Assembly: GCF_027497195.1 (NCBI RefSeq)
Contig: NZ_CP114905.1
Coordinates: 930,001 to 994,000, forward strand
Length of the DNA: 64,000 bases
Reading direction: 5' to 3'
From: Streptomyces sp. WMMC500
GTDB taxonomy: Bacteria; Actinomycetota; Actinomycetes; Streptomycetales; Streptomycetaceae
In this document: positions 35,292 to 44,314 of the stretch, piece after piece
Layout: each line of letters begins with the position of its first letter
Position numbering within the stretch: position 1 is the first letter of the stretch
Notes under the pieces: generated by a model
The model's input: the letters and a program-made list of their open reading frames with translations, nothing else
What the model was told of the DNA's origin: nothing
Databases searched by the model: none
Made by a program: the position numbers and the translations under genes

Positions 35292-36596
35292 TCAGGTCAC
35301 CTCCGATCCCCGGGCCCGGCGCGGGACACGTCGTCGGAGCGCCCCCGGCGCCGCGGGGGGCACCGCCGCGGCGGGTGCCGCCAGCAGCGAGGCGGCCACG
35401 GCCAGGTGCAGCAGGTACGGCGAGGCGTCGCCGAGTCCGGCCTCGGTGTACGACGAGATCGCGCAGTAGGTGATGAGGAAGATCGCGCAGGCCCTCGGCA
35501 GCGACGGCGGCCGCAGCAGCGCGACGCCGCCCAGCACGAGGACGAGCGCCGCGACGATCGCTGCGCCGGTCAGCCCTTGTTCGTGGTAGACGGCCAGCCA
35601 ACTGTTGTCGATCGGCAGCCCGTCGTACGACTTGTCACCCAGGCCCGTGCCGAACAGTCGCTCCGCAGTCGTCCGGTCCGCGGCCAGCAGGGCGTCCCAG
35701 ACCTTGGCCCGGCCGGTGAGGCTGGAGAAGTTCTCCTGGCTCTGGCCGCGCAGGAACCACGCCCGCAGCGCGGGGGCGAACCACACCGCGGCCACGGCGG
35801 CGCACAGCACCGCCCAGGCGAAGAACCGGCGGGCGGCGGCGCTGGTCAGGATGAGCGAGCCGATCGCCAGTGCCAGCCCGACGATGAGGCCGGCCGTCGC
35901 CGTCCGTGTATGGCTCAGCGCGAGCAGGACGAGCGCGGGCACGATGACCGCGGCGGCGCTCGCGCCGGTGGTCCTGCGGCCCAGCAGGAGCAGCACGGTG
36001 AGCCCGGTGATCACCGCGGCGTACTGGCCGATCTGCGGCGGCGTGAGCGGCCACAACGCGCCGACCAGCCGCCCGCCGTAGAGTTCGGGCATGGCCGTCC
36101 CCGGCGAGATCGCCAGCCCCGCGGCCACCGAGCCGAGCACGGCCCAGTACATCCGGATGTGGCTCCGGACGAACGTGAGGCCGCCGTCCCACCAGCGGGT
36201 GAGCAGCCACAGCGTGCCGACGAACAGGGCCAGCCGGGCGCAGCGGAACAGGGCACCGAACCCGGACTCCAGGTCCACGCTGGCGAGCACGCTCGGCACC
36301 AGCAGCAGGGTGAGCAGGAACACGAAGGCGCTGGGCCGGATGCGCAGCCGGAGGTTGACGGCGAGCGCCAGCGCGAACGCGGCGGCCAGCGCGCCCATGG
36401 TGACCATCTGGATGAGGGAGCGGGGCAGCGGGACGATGGTCTCCGCCCCTGCGGAGCCGAGCGTGTTGAGGCCCAGCAGCCCCCAGACGATCCCCACGGT
36501 CTTCGGCGTGCCGGCGGGGCGCGGTGCGGCGCCGGGCCGCGTGTCCGCCGCGTCCGGGCCGGCCGGCAGCACCCCGCGTGCCGGGTTCCCGCTCAC
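35292..36596 (-). CDS. Wzy-like O-antigen ligase/polymerase family membrane protein
   Basis: A 434-residue membrane protein with about 11 segments and one large periplasmic-side loop (RGQSQENFSSLTGRAKVWDAL to DNSWLAVYHEQGLTG), as in Wzy/WaaL proteins; the loop's RAKVW and SWL motifs recur in the family. It should polymerise repeat units outside the membrane. The GTG start at 36596 overlaps the preceding stop. Confidence 0.85.
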   Translation of the reverse strand: MSGNPARGVLPAGPDAADTRPGAAPRPAGTPKTVGIVWGLLGLNTLGSAGAETIVPLPRSLIQMVTMGALAAAFALALAVNLRLRIRPSAFVFLLTLLLVPSVLASVDLESGFGALFRCARLALFVGTLWLLTRWWDGGLTFVRSHIRMYWAVLGSVAAGLAISPGTAMPELYGGRLVGALWPLTPPQIGQYAAVITGLTVLLLLGRRTTGASAAAVIVPALVLLALSHTRTATAGLIVGLALAIGSLILTSAAARRFFAWAVLCAAVAAVWFAPALRAWFLRGQSQENFSSLTGRAKVWDALLAADRTTAERLFGTGLGDKSYDGLPIDNSWLAVYHEQGLTGAAIVAALVLVLGGVALLRPPSLPRACAIFLITYCAISSYTEAGLGDASPYLLHLAVAASLLAAPAAAVPPAAPGALRRRVPRRARGSEVT

Positions 36597-38119
36597 CTCG
36601 GGCCACCGGCCCGCGGCGCGAAGCTGCTGCCCTCGTCCTGCCGGTACGGCATGCCCTGCCACTGCGTGACGTCGAGCGCCCGGCTCGGGTCGTGGACGAC
36701 GAAGCTCCACGGTCCGCGGTAGGTGTTGTCGTGCCAGCGGTTGCGCTGTTTCCCGGTGATCGCCTCGGCGACCCGCTCGCCCTTGTACGGCGACCAGTCG
36801 GGGTACGTGCCGTAGTTGGCCAGCACCGCCATGCGCCCGCACTCCACGGTGCACATGACGACGGACGTGTCCAGGACGAAGCGGTTGTGGTGGATGTCCA
36901 CCCGCTGGGTCTTCCAGCGGCAGTCGTCGTAGAGGGGTGGGGTGGCGATGCCCGGCCGTTCGCAGCGGTCGGTGTCCGGGACGAGCAGCGTGCACTCGCC
37001 GGTCGAGGTGTTGGCCGGGCTGTTGCAGAACCGGTCGGCGTTCTCCCACAGGGTGATCCCGGACCAGTTGTCCTCCAGCACGTTCCGGTAGATCTCGATC
37101 TTGTCCGTACGGGCCGGGATCCGCGGTTCGCCGCCGGACTCGGACACGTAGATCGTGGCGTACGGGAAGTCGTCGCCGCGGTCGGCGGACCTGCGGCCCT
37201 CGACCCAGTTGTTCCGCCGGATCGTGTTGTTCCGGATCACCGCGTTGTAGCTGGTCTCGTACATGAGCGCGGCGCCGTCGTTGGCCTCCAGCACGTTGTC
37301 CTCGATGCGGAAGTCGTTGTTGTTGTTGTCCGCCCACAGCCCGGCCCCTCGGTTGTCGTGCACCCAGTTGCCGCGTATGTCGGCGCCGTTCACGGCCCAG
37401 AACTTGACCCCGCCGGTGCAGCCGCAGCCCGGCCTGCGCCGCTCCCAGTCGCCGGTGTTGTTGCCCGTGATCTCGTTGCCCTCGACCACCAGGCCGCGGA
37501 TGGAGTCGCCGGCCTGGTACGCGTTCATGCCGTACTGGCCGTTGTCGCGCAGGCAACTGGCGCGGACCCGCTGGCGGGCACCGGCCATCAGCCCGGCGCC
37601 GGAGTTGTGCTGGATCGTGGCGTGCTCGATCACCCACCCGTCGGCCGAGTCGTGGTTGACCACGCCCTCGTTGTGGGGCGCGACGAAGCGCTGCACGGTC
37701 AGGTGGCGGATGGCGACGTCGCGGGCGGTGCCGCCGAACGCGTACTGGTTGGTCTTCCGGCCGTCGAGCACCGCGCCGGGGGCGCCGAGATAGGCGTTCC
37801 CCTCCTTGGGGACGACCTGGGCGTAGCGGTCCGGCTCAAGCCTGTGAGTACCCTCCCGCAGCCAGAAGACCGTGCCCGGCGGGCTGCTCCCGGTCTTCGC
37901 GGCGAGGTCACCGACCACCGCGGGGTCGACCGTCACCGCGCCCGCCGGCGGCTTCGCCGGCCCGGACGCGGTCTCTCCGCACACCCGGGCCACCAGCGGG
38001 GCGGGCGCCGCGGCGCCGGGCTCCCGGCGGGCGTCCGTCTCGTCCTCGCAGCCGGTCGCCAGCAGGACCAGCGCCAGCGGTGCCGCCGCCCACACCCGGG
38101 GCCGCCATGTGATCACCAC
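36593..38119 (-). CDS. Parallel beta-helix lipoprotein
   Basis: The start is GTG at 38119 or the next GTG at 38116, after GGGAGGGAGG. The N-terminus is a lipoprotein signal ending LALVLLATGC, and the rest of the 508 residues is a right-handed beta-helix with Asn-rich turns (NNNNDFRIEDNVLEANDGAA, IEIYRNVLEDNWSGI). Such folds are used by polysaccharide lyases and epimerases like AlgG. It should be anchored on the outer face of the membrane and act on, or bind, the polymer. No catalytic residues could be assigned. Confidence 0.82.
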   Translation of the reverse strand: MVITWRPRVWAAAPLALVLLATGCEDETDARREPGAAAPAPLVARVCGETASGPAKPPAGAVTVDPAVVGDLAAKTGSSPPGTVFWLREGTHRLEPDRYAQVVPKEGNAYLGAPGAVLDGRKTNQYAFGGTARDVAIRHLTVQRFVAPHNEGVVNHDSADGWVIEHATIQHNSGAGLMAGARQRVRASCLRDNGQYGMNAYQAGDSIRGLVVEGNEITGNNTGDWERRRPGCGCTGGVKFWAVNGADIRGNWVHDNRGAGLWADNNNNDFRIEDNVLEANDGAALMYETSYNAVIRNNTIRRNNWVEGRRSADRGDDFPYATIYVSESGGEPRIPARTDKIEIYRNVLEDNWSGITLWENADRFCNSPANTSTGECTLLVPDTDRCERPGIATPPLYDDCRWKTQRVDIHHNRFVLDTSVVMCTVECGRMAVLANYGTYPDWSPYKGERVAEAITGKQRNRWHDNTYRGPWSFVVHDPSRALDVTQWQGMPYRQDEGSSFAPRAGGPR

Positions 38120-38129
38120 GCCTCCCTCC

Positions 38130-40109
38130 CTAGCCGCGGAACGTGAGTACGGTGGTGAACTCCCGCGCCGGCGCGCTGCGGTCGGCGGAGCCGGAGCCGG
38201 AGCCGACCAGCGTGGTGCTGGGTTCCTTGCGCCCGAAGCCGGCGGAGTACCACCCCAGCGGCGGGTCCGTCTCGCCCCGGTGCGCGCGCCAGCGCAGTTG
38301 CCCCGGCAGATCGAGCACCGCGGAGCGGTCCTCACCGTCCGCCGTCCAGGTCAGCACCGCCCGGTCCCCCGCCAGATCCGCGGCGATCGCCGGGCCGAGG
38401 TGGAACGCCAGGTGCACCGCCCGGCGCGGACCGCGCACCTCGTCGACCACGCGCAACTCCCGCCGCGCGGCCGTCAGCTCCACCCGGCGGCGGTGCGCGG
38501 AGCGCCCGTAGCCGTCGTGCTCGGCGCACCAGCGGGCGGTCTCCCCCGAGGTGTCCGCGGCCAGGACGCGACTGCGGGCGTGCCGGGTCCACAGGAACGG
38601 GCCGCCGGAGACGGACTGGTCACCGCCGTCGAGCCGCAGGGTGTTGTGGGCGAGGGTCGAGCGGAAGTACTGCCGCCACGCGGGCTGCCCGTGGTAGCAG
38701 AACGTCCCCGGGTCGGCGAGCACGTCGACCCCGTCCTGCCGGACCTCCACGGACAGCGCGTCCGCGTGGGCATGCGCCGCGATGGACAGGAAGCCGTGCG
38801 GACCGCCGTCGCAGCGGCACCAGATCCCGCCGGGGCCTCGCAGGATGGTGAGCCCCGCGTCGGCGAGGTGGTCCGGCCGGCTCTGCGGGCGGGCCGGAGC
38901 CGGTCCCGTCTCCCGCGTCGCGTACGGCCGGACGAGCGCCGCCAGCAGCGGGGTGCGTACGTCGGTGCCGGTCACCGCGGGCCACCAGGGGAGCCTGCCG
39001 AACACCGCGTCGCCGGTGGCCAGCAGGGAGGCCCAGCGGTCGGTGCCCGCGCCGTCCACGACCAGGCCGTGTCCGTCGTCCGCGTCCCCCTGGCGCGGCG
39101 GTCGCAGCCGGTCGTCCACGACCGCCGCGAGGGCGTCGGTCATGCGCAGCAGCACCAGCCGTACCGACGCGGGTACGGGCACCTCCGCGGCATCCGCCTC
39201 GGCCACCGCGGCCAGGCCGAGTTCCAGCACCAGCCCGTGGTACTCGGTGGCCAGCTCGCGGTTGAGGCCGGAGTCGAAGGTGTTGGCGCGCAGGTGCCGC
39301 GCCAGCGACGCGAGCGCGCCGGCCCGCCAGCGCGCCGAGGCGGGGAACCAGGCGAACGCGCACGCCGCGGCGAACTGCCCGGCGGCCTCGGCGACGGCGT
39401 GGTTGTTCGCCGAGGAACCCCGGCTGGGGAAGGCGGCCAGCCAGCGCTGGTGGTGCCAGACCTGGTGCCGCGCCACCGGGTTGTCCTCGAACAGCCCGGC
39501 CGCGCCCGGCCAGCCGTCGAGCAGCCGGCGTGTCCACACCCAGGACACCAGCCGGATGCCCAGCTCGATCCCGCTGGTCCAGTGCACCCCGCGCAGCGGC
39601 GGGTTGGCCGCCCACCACGACCGCAGGTGGCCGGCCACCCGCGTCGCGTACCGGTCGTCCCCGGTGAGCGCGTACGCGGCGGCGAGCACCGTCAGGTACT
39701 GGTGCCGGGAGAGCTCCCAGATCTGCTTGACGTCCCCGACCGCGTCCTCGTTCCGGTACGGCACGTCGAAGGCGTGGGCAGCCGGCGCCCGGCGCCCCGT
39801 CTTCGGGTCGTACCACCAGTCCGGTTCCGCGAGGTCGTGGCGGTCCACCCCGAAGTACCCGCCCTGCCCTGCCAGCAGCCTGTCCGCCTCGGCGACGAGG
39901 CGTTTCGCGGCGTCCGGCGGCACCGCGGCGAGCGCCCCGGCGGGCAGCACCGCGGTGAACCGGGCGCCGGTCACGTCCGGGCAGTCCGGCGGCGCCGCGC
40001 GCCACCGCCGTCTGCGTACCGCGTCGGCCACCCGGCCGCCGACCTCCCGCGGTCCCATCCGGGACAGCCGGCGGACGTACCAGCCCGCGCTCGCCGGGAC
40101 CGCGGTCAC
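38130..40109 (-). CDS. Heparinase II/III-family polysaccharide lyase-like protein
   Basis: The 659-residue protein has the helical toroid N-terminal domain (GDDRYATRVAGHLRSWW, GSSANNHAVAEAAGQF) and the beta-sandwich domain with the family landmark AHAHADALSVEV and FCYHGQPAWRQYFRSTLAHN then TLRLDGGDQS. The His and Tyr of these motifs are the expected catalytic residues. No signal peptide is seen, although in exopolysaccharide clusters these enzymes are usually thought to act on the polymer. GTG at 40109 overlaps the upstream stop. Confidence 0.9.
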   Translation of the reverse strand: MTAVPASAGWYVRRLSRMGPREVGGRVADAVRRRRWRAAPPDCPDVTGARFTAVLPAGALAAVPPDAAKRLVAEADRLLAGQGGYFGVDRHDLAEPDWWYDPKTGRRAPAAHAFDVPYRNEDAVGDVKQIWELSRHQYLTVLAAAYALTGDDRYATRVAGHLRSWWAANPPLRGVHWTSGIELGIRLVSWVWTRRLLDGWPGAAGLFEDNPVARHQVWHHQRWLAAFPSRGSSANNHAVAEAAGQFAAACAFAWFPASARWRAGALASLARHLRANTFDSGLNRELATEYHGLVLELGLAAVAEADAAEVPVPASVRLVLLRMTDALAAVVDDRLRPPRQGDADDGHGLVVDGAGTDRWASLLATGDAVFGRLPWWPAVTGTDVRTPLLAALVRPYATRETGPAPARPQSRPDHLADAGLTILRGPGGIWCRCDGGPHGFLSIAAHAHADALSVEVRQDGVDVLADPGTFCYHGQPAWRQYFRSTLAHNTLRLDGGDQSVSGGPFLWTRHARSRVLAADTSGETARWCAEHDGYGRSAHRRRVELTAARRELRVVDEVRGPRRAVHLAFHLGPAIAADLAGDRAVLTWTADGEDRSAVLDLPGQLRWRAHRGETDPPLGWYSAGFGRKEPSTTLVGSGSGSADRSAPAREFTTVLTFRG

Positions 40110-42328
40110 CGCGGCCCCGCCAACGTCACCGGCGCGCCGCCGGCCAGGCCCGTCCGCACGGCGAGGGTGGCCGCCGTGGTGGCGACGAGCGACGGGAGCG
40201 GCACCGGCATCGGGCCGCCGGTCCGTACGGCCCGCAGGAACGCCTCCAGTTCGGCGCGCTGGCCCTTGTCCCGGCCCCGGGGTAACCGGGGTCCTGCCCA
40301 CCGTTTGCGGCGCCCCTCGTACACGGCGGCGCGGACGAAGTCGTCGAGCCGGAGCGCCTTGCCGTCCGCGACCAGGTCCAGCGTCTCCTTGGGGAAGCCG
40401 GGCGGGCCGGCGGTGACGTAGCTGAGGGTGGCGGTGGACCCGTCCGGGTAGCGCAGCACGACCTGGAGGTGTTCGCCGCCGGGCGAGGCGACCGCGTACA
40501 CCGAGACGGGGTCGGCCCCCAGCAGCCAGCTCGCGGTGTCGACGAAGTGCCCGCCCTCGCCGGCGAACCGGGTGCCCTCGGCGTCCTGCCGGAGGTACCA
40601 GCTCCCGTTCTCCAGCCTGCCCGCGTTGACCAGGTAGCGCAGGCTCGCCGGCCCTGTCCGGGCGCCGAACTGCCTCCTGGCCTCCCGCAGCAGCGGCGCG
40701 AACCGGCGGTTGAAGCCCACCTGCAGCCGGTCGTTGCCGGACTCCGCCACCGCCGCGAGCACGCCGTCCAGCTCGTCCTCGGTGAGGGCAAGCGGCTTCT
40801 CCACGAACACCGCCTTGCCGGCCAGCAGCGCCCGTCGGGTCAGTTCGGCGTGCGAGCTGTGCCGGGTGACCACGAACACCGCGTCCACGGACGGGTCGCC
40901 GAGCACGGCGTCGAGGTCCGTGGTCGCCTCGGCGAAGCCGAACTTCCGCTGCGCGTTGGCCGCGGACAGCGCCGTGGTGGTGACGACCGCGGCCAGCTCG
41001 ACCCCGTCGTGCGGCGACAGGTGCGGCAGCAGCATCGACGTCGCGTAGTTCCCCGCGCCGACGAACGCCAGCCGCACCGGGGCCTTGGCGGCGCGCACCG
41101 GGCCGGGTACGGTGCCGTCGCGCGGCGCGGCCACCGCCGGCGCGCCCAGCGCGGGCACGGCTGCCGCGGGCACGGCCGCCGCGGGTGCCTGCGTTTCCGC
41201 CGCGGCCTCCGGGTAGCGGAACAGCACGGCCACGGCCTTGAGGTCGCCGTCCCGCAGCCGCCGGTAGGTCTCGACGGCGTCGTCGAAGTCGGCCGTGTGG
41301 GAGGCCAGCGGCGCCACGTCGACACGGCCGCGGGCGAGGAGGTCGAGGAAGCAGGCCAGGTTGCGGCGCTCGGTCCAGCGCACGTAGCCGATCGGGTAGT
41401 CCCGCCCCTCCAGCTCGTACGCGGGGTCATAGCGGCCGGGGCCGTACGAGCGGGAGAACCGGACGTCGAGTTCCTTCTCGTAGTACGCGTTCCACGGCAG
41501 GTCCAGGCGGCACTTGCCGATGTCGACGACACGGCCGCGGTCCCGGCTCAGTCGGGCGGCCAGCTCGACGGGCTGGTTGCTGCCGCCGCCGGCGGCCAGG
41601 TACACCTGATCCACGCCGTGGCCGCCGGTGAGCTCGGCGACGGTGGCCGCCAGGCCCGCGTCCGCGGGATCGCCGCAGGCCGCGCCGGACAGGCGGGCCG
41701 CGAGGTCGCGGCGCACCGGATCCGGGTCGGCCCCGACGACGCGGACCCCCGAGGCGGCCAGGAGCTGCGCCACCAACTGCCCTATCAGGCCGAGGCCGAC
41801 GACGAGGGCCACGTCGCCGAGCTGCGGCTCGCCGCGACGGACGCCGTGCAGCGCGATGGACCCGACGGTGCCGAACGCCGCGTGTGGTGCCGCGAGGCCG
41901 TCGGGCACCCGGGCGTAGAGGTTCTTCGGCACCCAGTTCACTTCGGCGTGCAGCGCGTGCTCGTTGCCGGCGCAGGCCACGAGGTCGCCGACGGCCACGT
42001 CGTCGACCCCGGTGCCGACCTGCTCGACCACCCCGCACAGCGAGTAGCCCAGCGGCGTGTAGGAGTCCAGCTTGCCCATCACCTTGCGGTAGGTGGCGGG
42101 CACGCCGTTGGCGGCCACGCTCTGCACGACCTTGGCCACCTGGTCCGGCCGCGAGCGGGCCTTGCCCAGCATCGACATCCCGGCCTCGGACACCTTCATC
42201 AGTTCGGTCCCGGTGGAGATCAGCGAGTTCGCGCTCCGCACCAGCACGCCGCCCGGTTTGCACCCCGGCACCGGCACGTCGAGCAGCGCCAGTTCGCCGC
42301 TCCTGTAGTTCTGCACCACCTGTTTCAC
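40106..42328 (-). CDS. Zinc-type alcohol dehydrogenase fused to Gfo/Idh/MocA oxidoreductase
   Basis: GTG at 42328 follows GAGGAG and gives 740 residues. Residues ~1-370 are a medium-chain dehydrogenase (LVACAGNEHALHAEVNWVP, then the Rossmann VVGLGLIGQLVAQLL). Residues ~425-740 are a Gfo/Idh/MocA oxidoreductase (LAFVGAGNYATSMLLPHL, VFVEKPLALTEDELDGV). Fusions like this occur in exopolysaccharide clusters with heparinase and asparagine synthase neighbours. Two oxidation or reduction steps on a sugar are implied. Codon 682 is TTA (40283-40285), so translation should depend on the bldA tRNA. Confidence 0.9.
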   Translation of the reverse strand: MKQVVQNYRSGELALLDVPVPGCKPGGVLVRSANSLISTGTELMKVSEAGMSMLGKARSRPDQVAKVVQSVAANGVPATYRKVMGKLDSYTPLGYSLCGVVEQVGTGVDDVAVGDLVACAGNEHALHAEVNWVPKNLYARVPDGLAAPHAAFGTVGSIALHGVRRGEPQLGDVALVVGLGLIGQLVAQLLAASGVRVVGADPDPVRRDLAARLSGAACGDPADAGLAATVAELTGGHGVDQVYLAAGGGSNQPVELAARLSRDRGRVVDIGKCRLDLPWNAYYEKELDVRFSRSYGPGRYDPAYELEGRDYPIGYVRWTERRNLACFLDLLARGRVDVAPLASHTADFDDAVETYRRLRDGDLKAVAVLFRYPEAAAETQAPAAAVPAAAVPALGAPAVAAPRDGTVPGPVRAAKAPVRLAFVGAGNYATSMLLPHLSPHDGVELAAVVTTTALSAANAQRKFGFAEATTDLDAVLGDPSVDAVFVVTRHSSHAELTRRALLAGKAVFVEKPLALTEDELDGVLAAVAESGNDRLQVGFNRRFAPLLREARRQFGARTGPASLRYLVNAGRLENGSWYLRQDAEGTRFAGEGGHFVDTASWLLGADPVSVYAVASPGGEHLQVVLRYPDGSTATLSYVTAGPPGFPKETLDLVADGKALRLDDFVRAAVYEGRRKRWAGPRLPRGRDKGQRAELEAFLRAVRTGGPMPVPLPSLVATTAATLAVRTGLAGGAPVTLAGPR

Positions 42329-42374
42329 CCGGGCTCCTCTTCTTCGTCCCACGTCGTCAAGCCGGTTCGGGCGG

Positions 42375-44312
42375 TCAGGCCGCCCGGCTCCGGCCGGAGC
42401 CGGAGGTCGCGCCGCGATACCAGTACTCGAGGGTCAGCACGTGCCACAGATGCTTGGAGAAGTCCCGCTGCCCGGCGGCGTCCTCGGCGACCATCCGCGC
42501 CAGCGCGTCGCGGCGCAGCAGCCCGGAGCCGACGAGCACGCCGTCGTGCACCACCTCCCGCACCAGCGGCGCCAGGTCCCGGCTCATCCAGGCGCGCAGC
42601 GGCGCGCTGAACAGCCCCTTGGGCCGGTAGACGATCTCCCGGGGCAGGACCGAGGCCGCCGCCTCCTTCAGGACGGCCTTGCCCTGCCGTCCGACGATCT
42701 TGCGGTCGCCGGGCACGGCGAACGCCGCCCTGACCACCTCGACGTCCACGTACGGCACCCGCACCTCGGTCGACGCGGCCATGCTGGAGCGGTCCGTGTA
42801 CGCGAGGTTCAGGCCCGGCAGGAACATCCGGGCGTCTCCCAGGCACATCCGGTTGACGAAGTCGGCGGGGTCGTCGAGGGCGTTGTCCCAGTAGACGTCC
42901 GCGTGCTCGGTGAGCACGTCCTCGACCGCTCCGGCCAGGTCCGGGTCGATCAGGGCGAGCAGTTCGTCCCGGTCGTACATGGTGTAGCTGCGCCGGAACG
43001 CGGTCTCCTCCGGCAGCTCGGCGAAGGAGAGGAACCGCTTCGCGAAGCGCACCGACCGGTACCCGCGGCGCGCGGTGGCGACCGGCAGCCGGTCCACGGC
43101 CGCCGACAGCGCGCGCCGCAGCGGGCGCGGGACGCGCTGGTAGCGCAGCGCCAGCAGGTTGGCGAGGTGCTTGCGGTAACCGGCGAACAGTTCGTCGGCG
43201 CCCATCCCCGAGAGCATCACCTTGACCCCGGCATCCTGAGCAGCACGGCAGATCAGGAAGGTGTTGATCGCCGCGGGGTCGCCGATCGGCTCGTCCAGGT
43301 GGTACGTCATCCGCGGCAGCAGGTCGCGCACCTGCGGGGCGATCTCGATCTCGTGCAGTTCGACGCCGAACCGCTCGGCCACCCGCCGGGCGTGGCGCAG
43401 GTCGTCCGGCATCGCCTCGTACCTGGCGTCCTCGGAGCGGAACCCGATCGTGTACGCGGAGATCCCCGGCCGGTGCCGGGCCGCCAGCGCGGTCAGGTAG
43501 CTGGAGTCGAGCCCGCCGGAGAGGAACGTCGCCACCGGTACGTCGGAGAGCAGGTGGTGCCGGGTCGACTCCGCCACCACGGCGGCCAGGTCGGGCCGCT
43601 CGCCGCTGCGGGCCCGTTCGCGGCCCTCGGCGGCGACGTCCCTCAGATCCCAGAACCGGCCGCGCTCCACCCGGCCGTCGGGCCGGCAGCGGAGCCAGCT
43701 CCCCGGCGGCAGCTTCTCCGCCTCGCGGAACGCGCACCGGGAGTCCGGCACCCAGTAGTACAGCAGCGAGGCCACCAGCGCCGCGTGGTCCACCCGCAGC
43801 GATCCGCCGGTGACGGCGGCGAGCGCCTTCAGCTCGGAGGCGAACACCAGGCCCGTACCGCGCCGGAGCAGGAACAGCGGCTTGATGCCGAGCTGGTCGC
43901 GGGCGAGCACCAGCTCGCCGGTGCGCTCGTCGAAGATCCCGAACGCGAACATGCCGCGCAGCCGCGGCAGGCAGTCCGCGCCCCAGCGCCGCCAGGCCGC
44001 CAGTAACACCTCGGTGTCGGAGGTGCCGCGGAAGCGCACTCCGGCGGCGGCCAGTTCGGCGCGCAACTCGGGGGCGTTGTACAGCTCGCCGTTGTACGTC
44101 AGGGCGAGACCGTCGGCGGTCATCGGCTGCGCGCCGGTCTCGGACAGGTCGACGACGGCCAGCCTGCGGTGCCCGAGGTGCACCTCGCCGTCACCGGCGG
44201 GGTGGCTGTAGCCGCCCGACCCGTCGGGACCGCGGTGGGCGAGGGTGTCGGTGAGCCGGGCGGTCACGGCCTTCCCGTCCGGCCACCGGTACGTGCCCGC
44301 GATGCCACACAT
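42375..44312 (-). CDS. asnB: Asparagine synthase (glutamine-hydrolysing), exopolysaccharide-cluster type
   Basis: The 645-residue protein starts MCGIAGTYRWPDG with the catalytic Cys2 of the glutaminase domain, and has LAHRGPDGSG and LTYNGELYN. The synthetase domain has the PP-loop SGGLDSS at 265-271. In sugar clusters such enzymes more often amidate a uronic acid or another carboxylate on the glycan than make free asparagine; that is an inference. Codon 103 is TTA (44004-44006). ATG at 44312 just follows a TAG stop, with AGGAGG upstream. Confidence 0.9.
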   Translation of the reverse strand: MCGIAGTYRWPDGKAVTARLTDTLAHRGPDGSGGYSHPAGDGEVHLGHRRLAVVDLSETGAQPMTADGLALTYNGELYNAPELRAELAAAGVRFRGTSDTEVLLAAWRRWGADCLPRLRGMFAFGIFDERTGELVLARDQLGIKPLFLLRRGTGLVFASELKALAAVTGGSLRVDHAALVASLLYYWVPDSRCAFREAEKLPPGSWLRCRPDGRVERGRFWDLRDVAAEGRERARSGERPDLAAVVAESTRHHLLSDVPVATFLSGGLDSSYLTALAARHRPGISAYTIGFRSEDARYEAMPDDLRHARRVAERFGVELHEIEIAPQVRDLLPRMTYHLDEPIGDPAAINTFLICRAAQDAGVKVMLSGMGADELFAGYRKHLANLLALRYQRVPRPLRRALSAAVDRLPVATARRGYRSVRFAKRFLSFAELPEETAFRRSYTMYDRDELLALIDPDLAGAVEDVLTEHADVYWDNALDDPADFVNRMCLGDARMFLPGLNLAYTDRSSMAASTEVRVPYVDVEVVRAAFAVPGDRKIVGRQGKAVLKEAAASVLPREIVYRPKGLFSAPLRAWMSRDLAPLVREVVHDGVLVGSGLLRRDALARMVAEDAAGQRDFSKHLWHVLTLEYWYRGATSGSGRSRAA

Positions 44313-44314
44313 GT

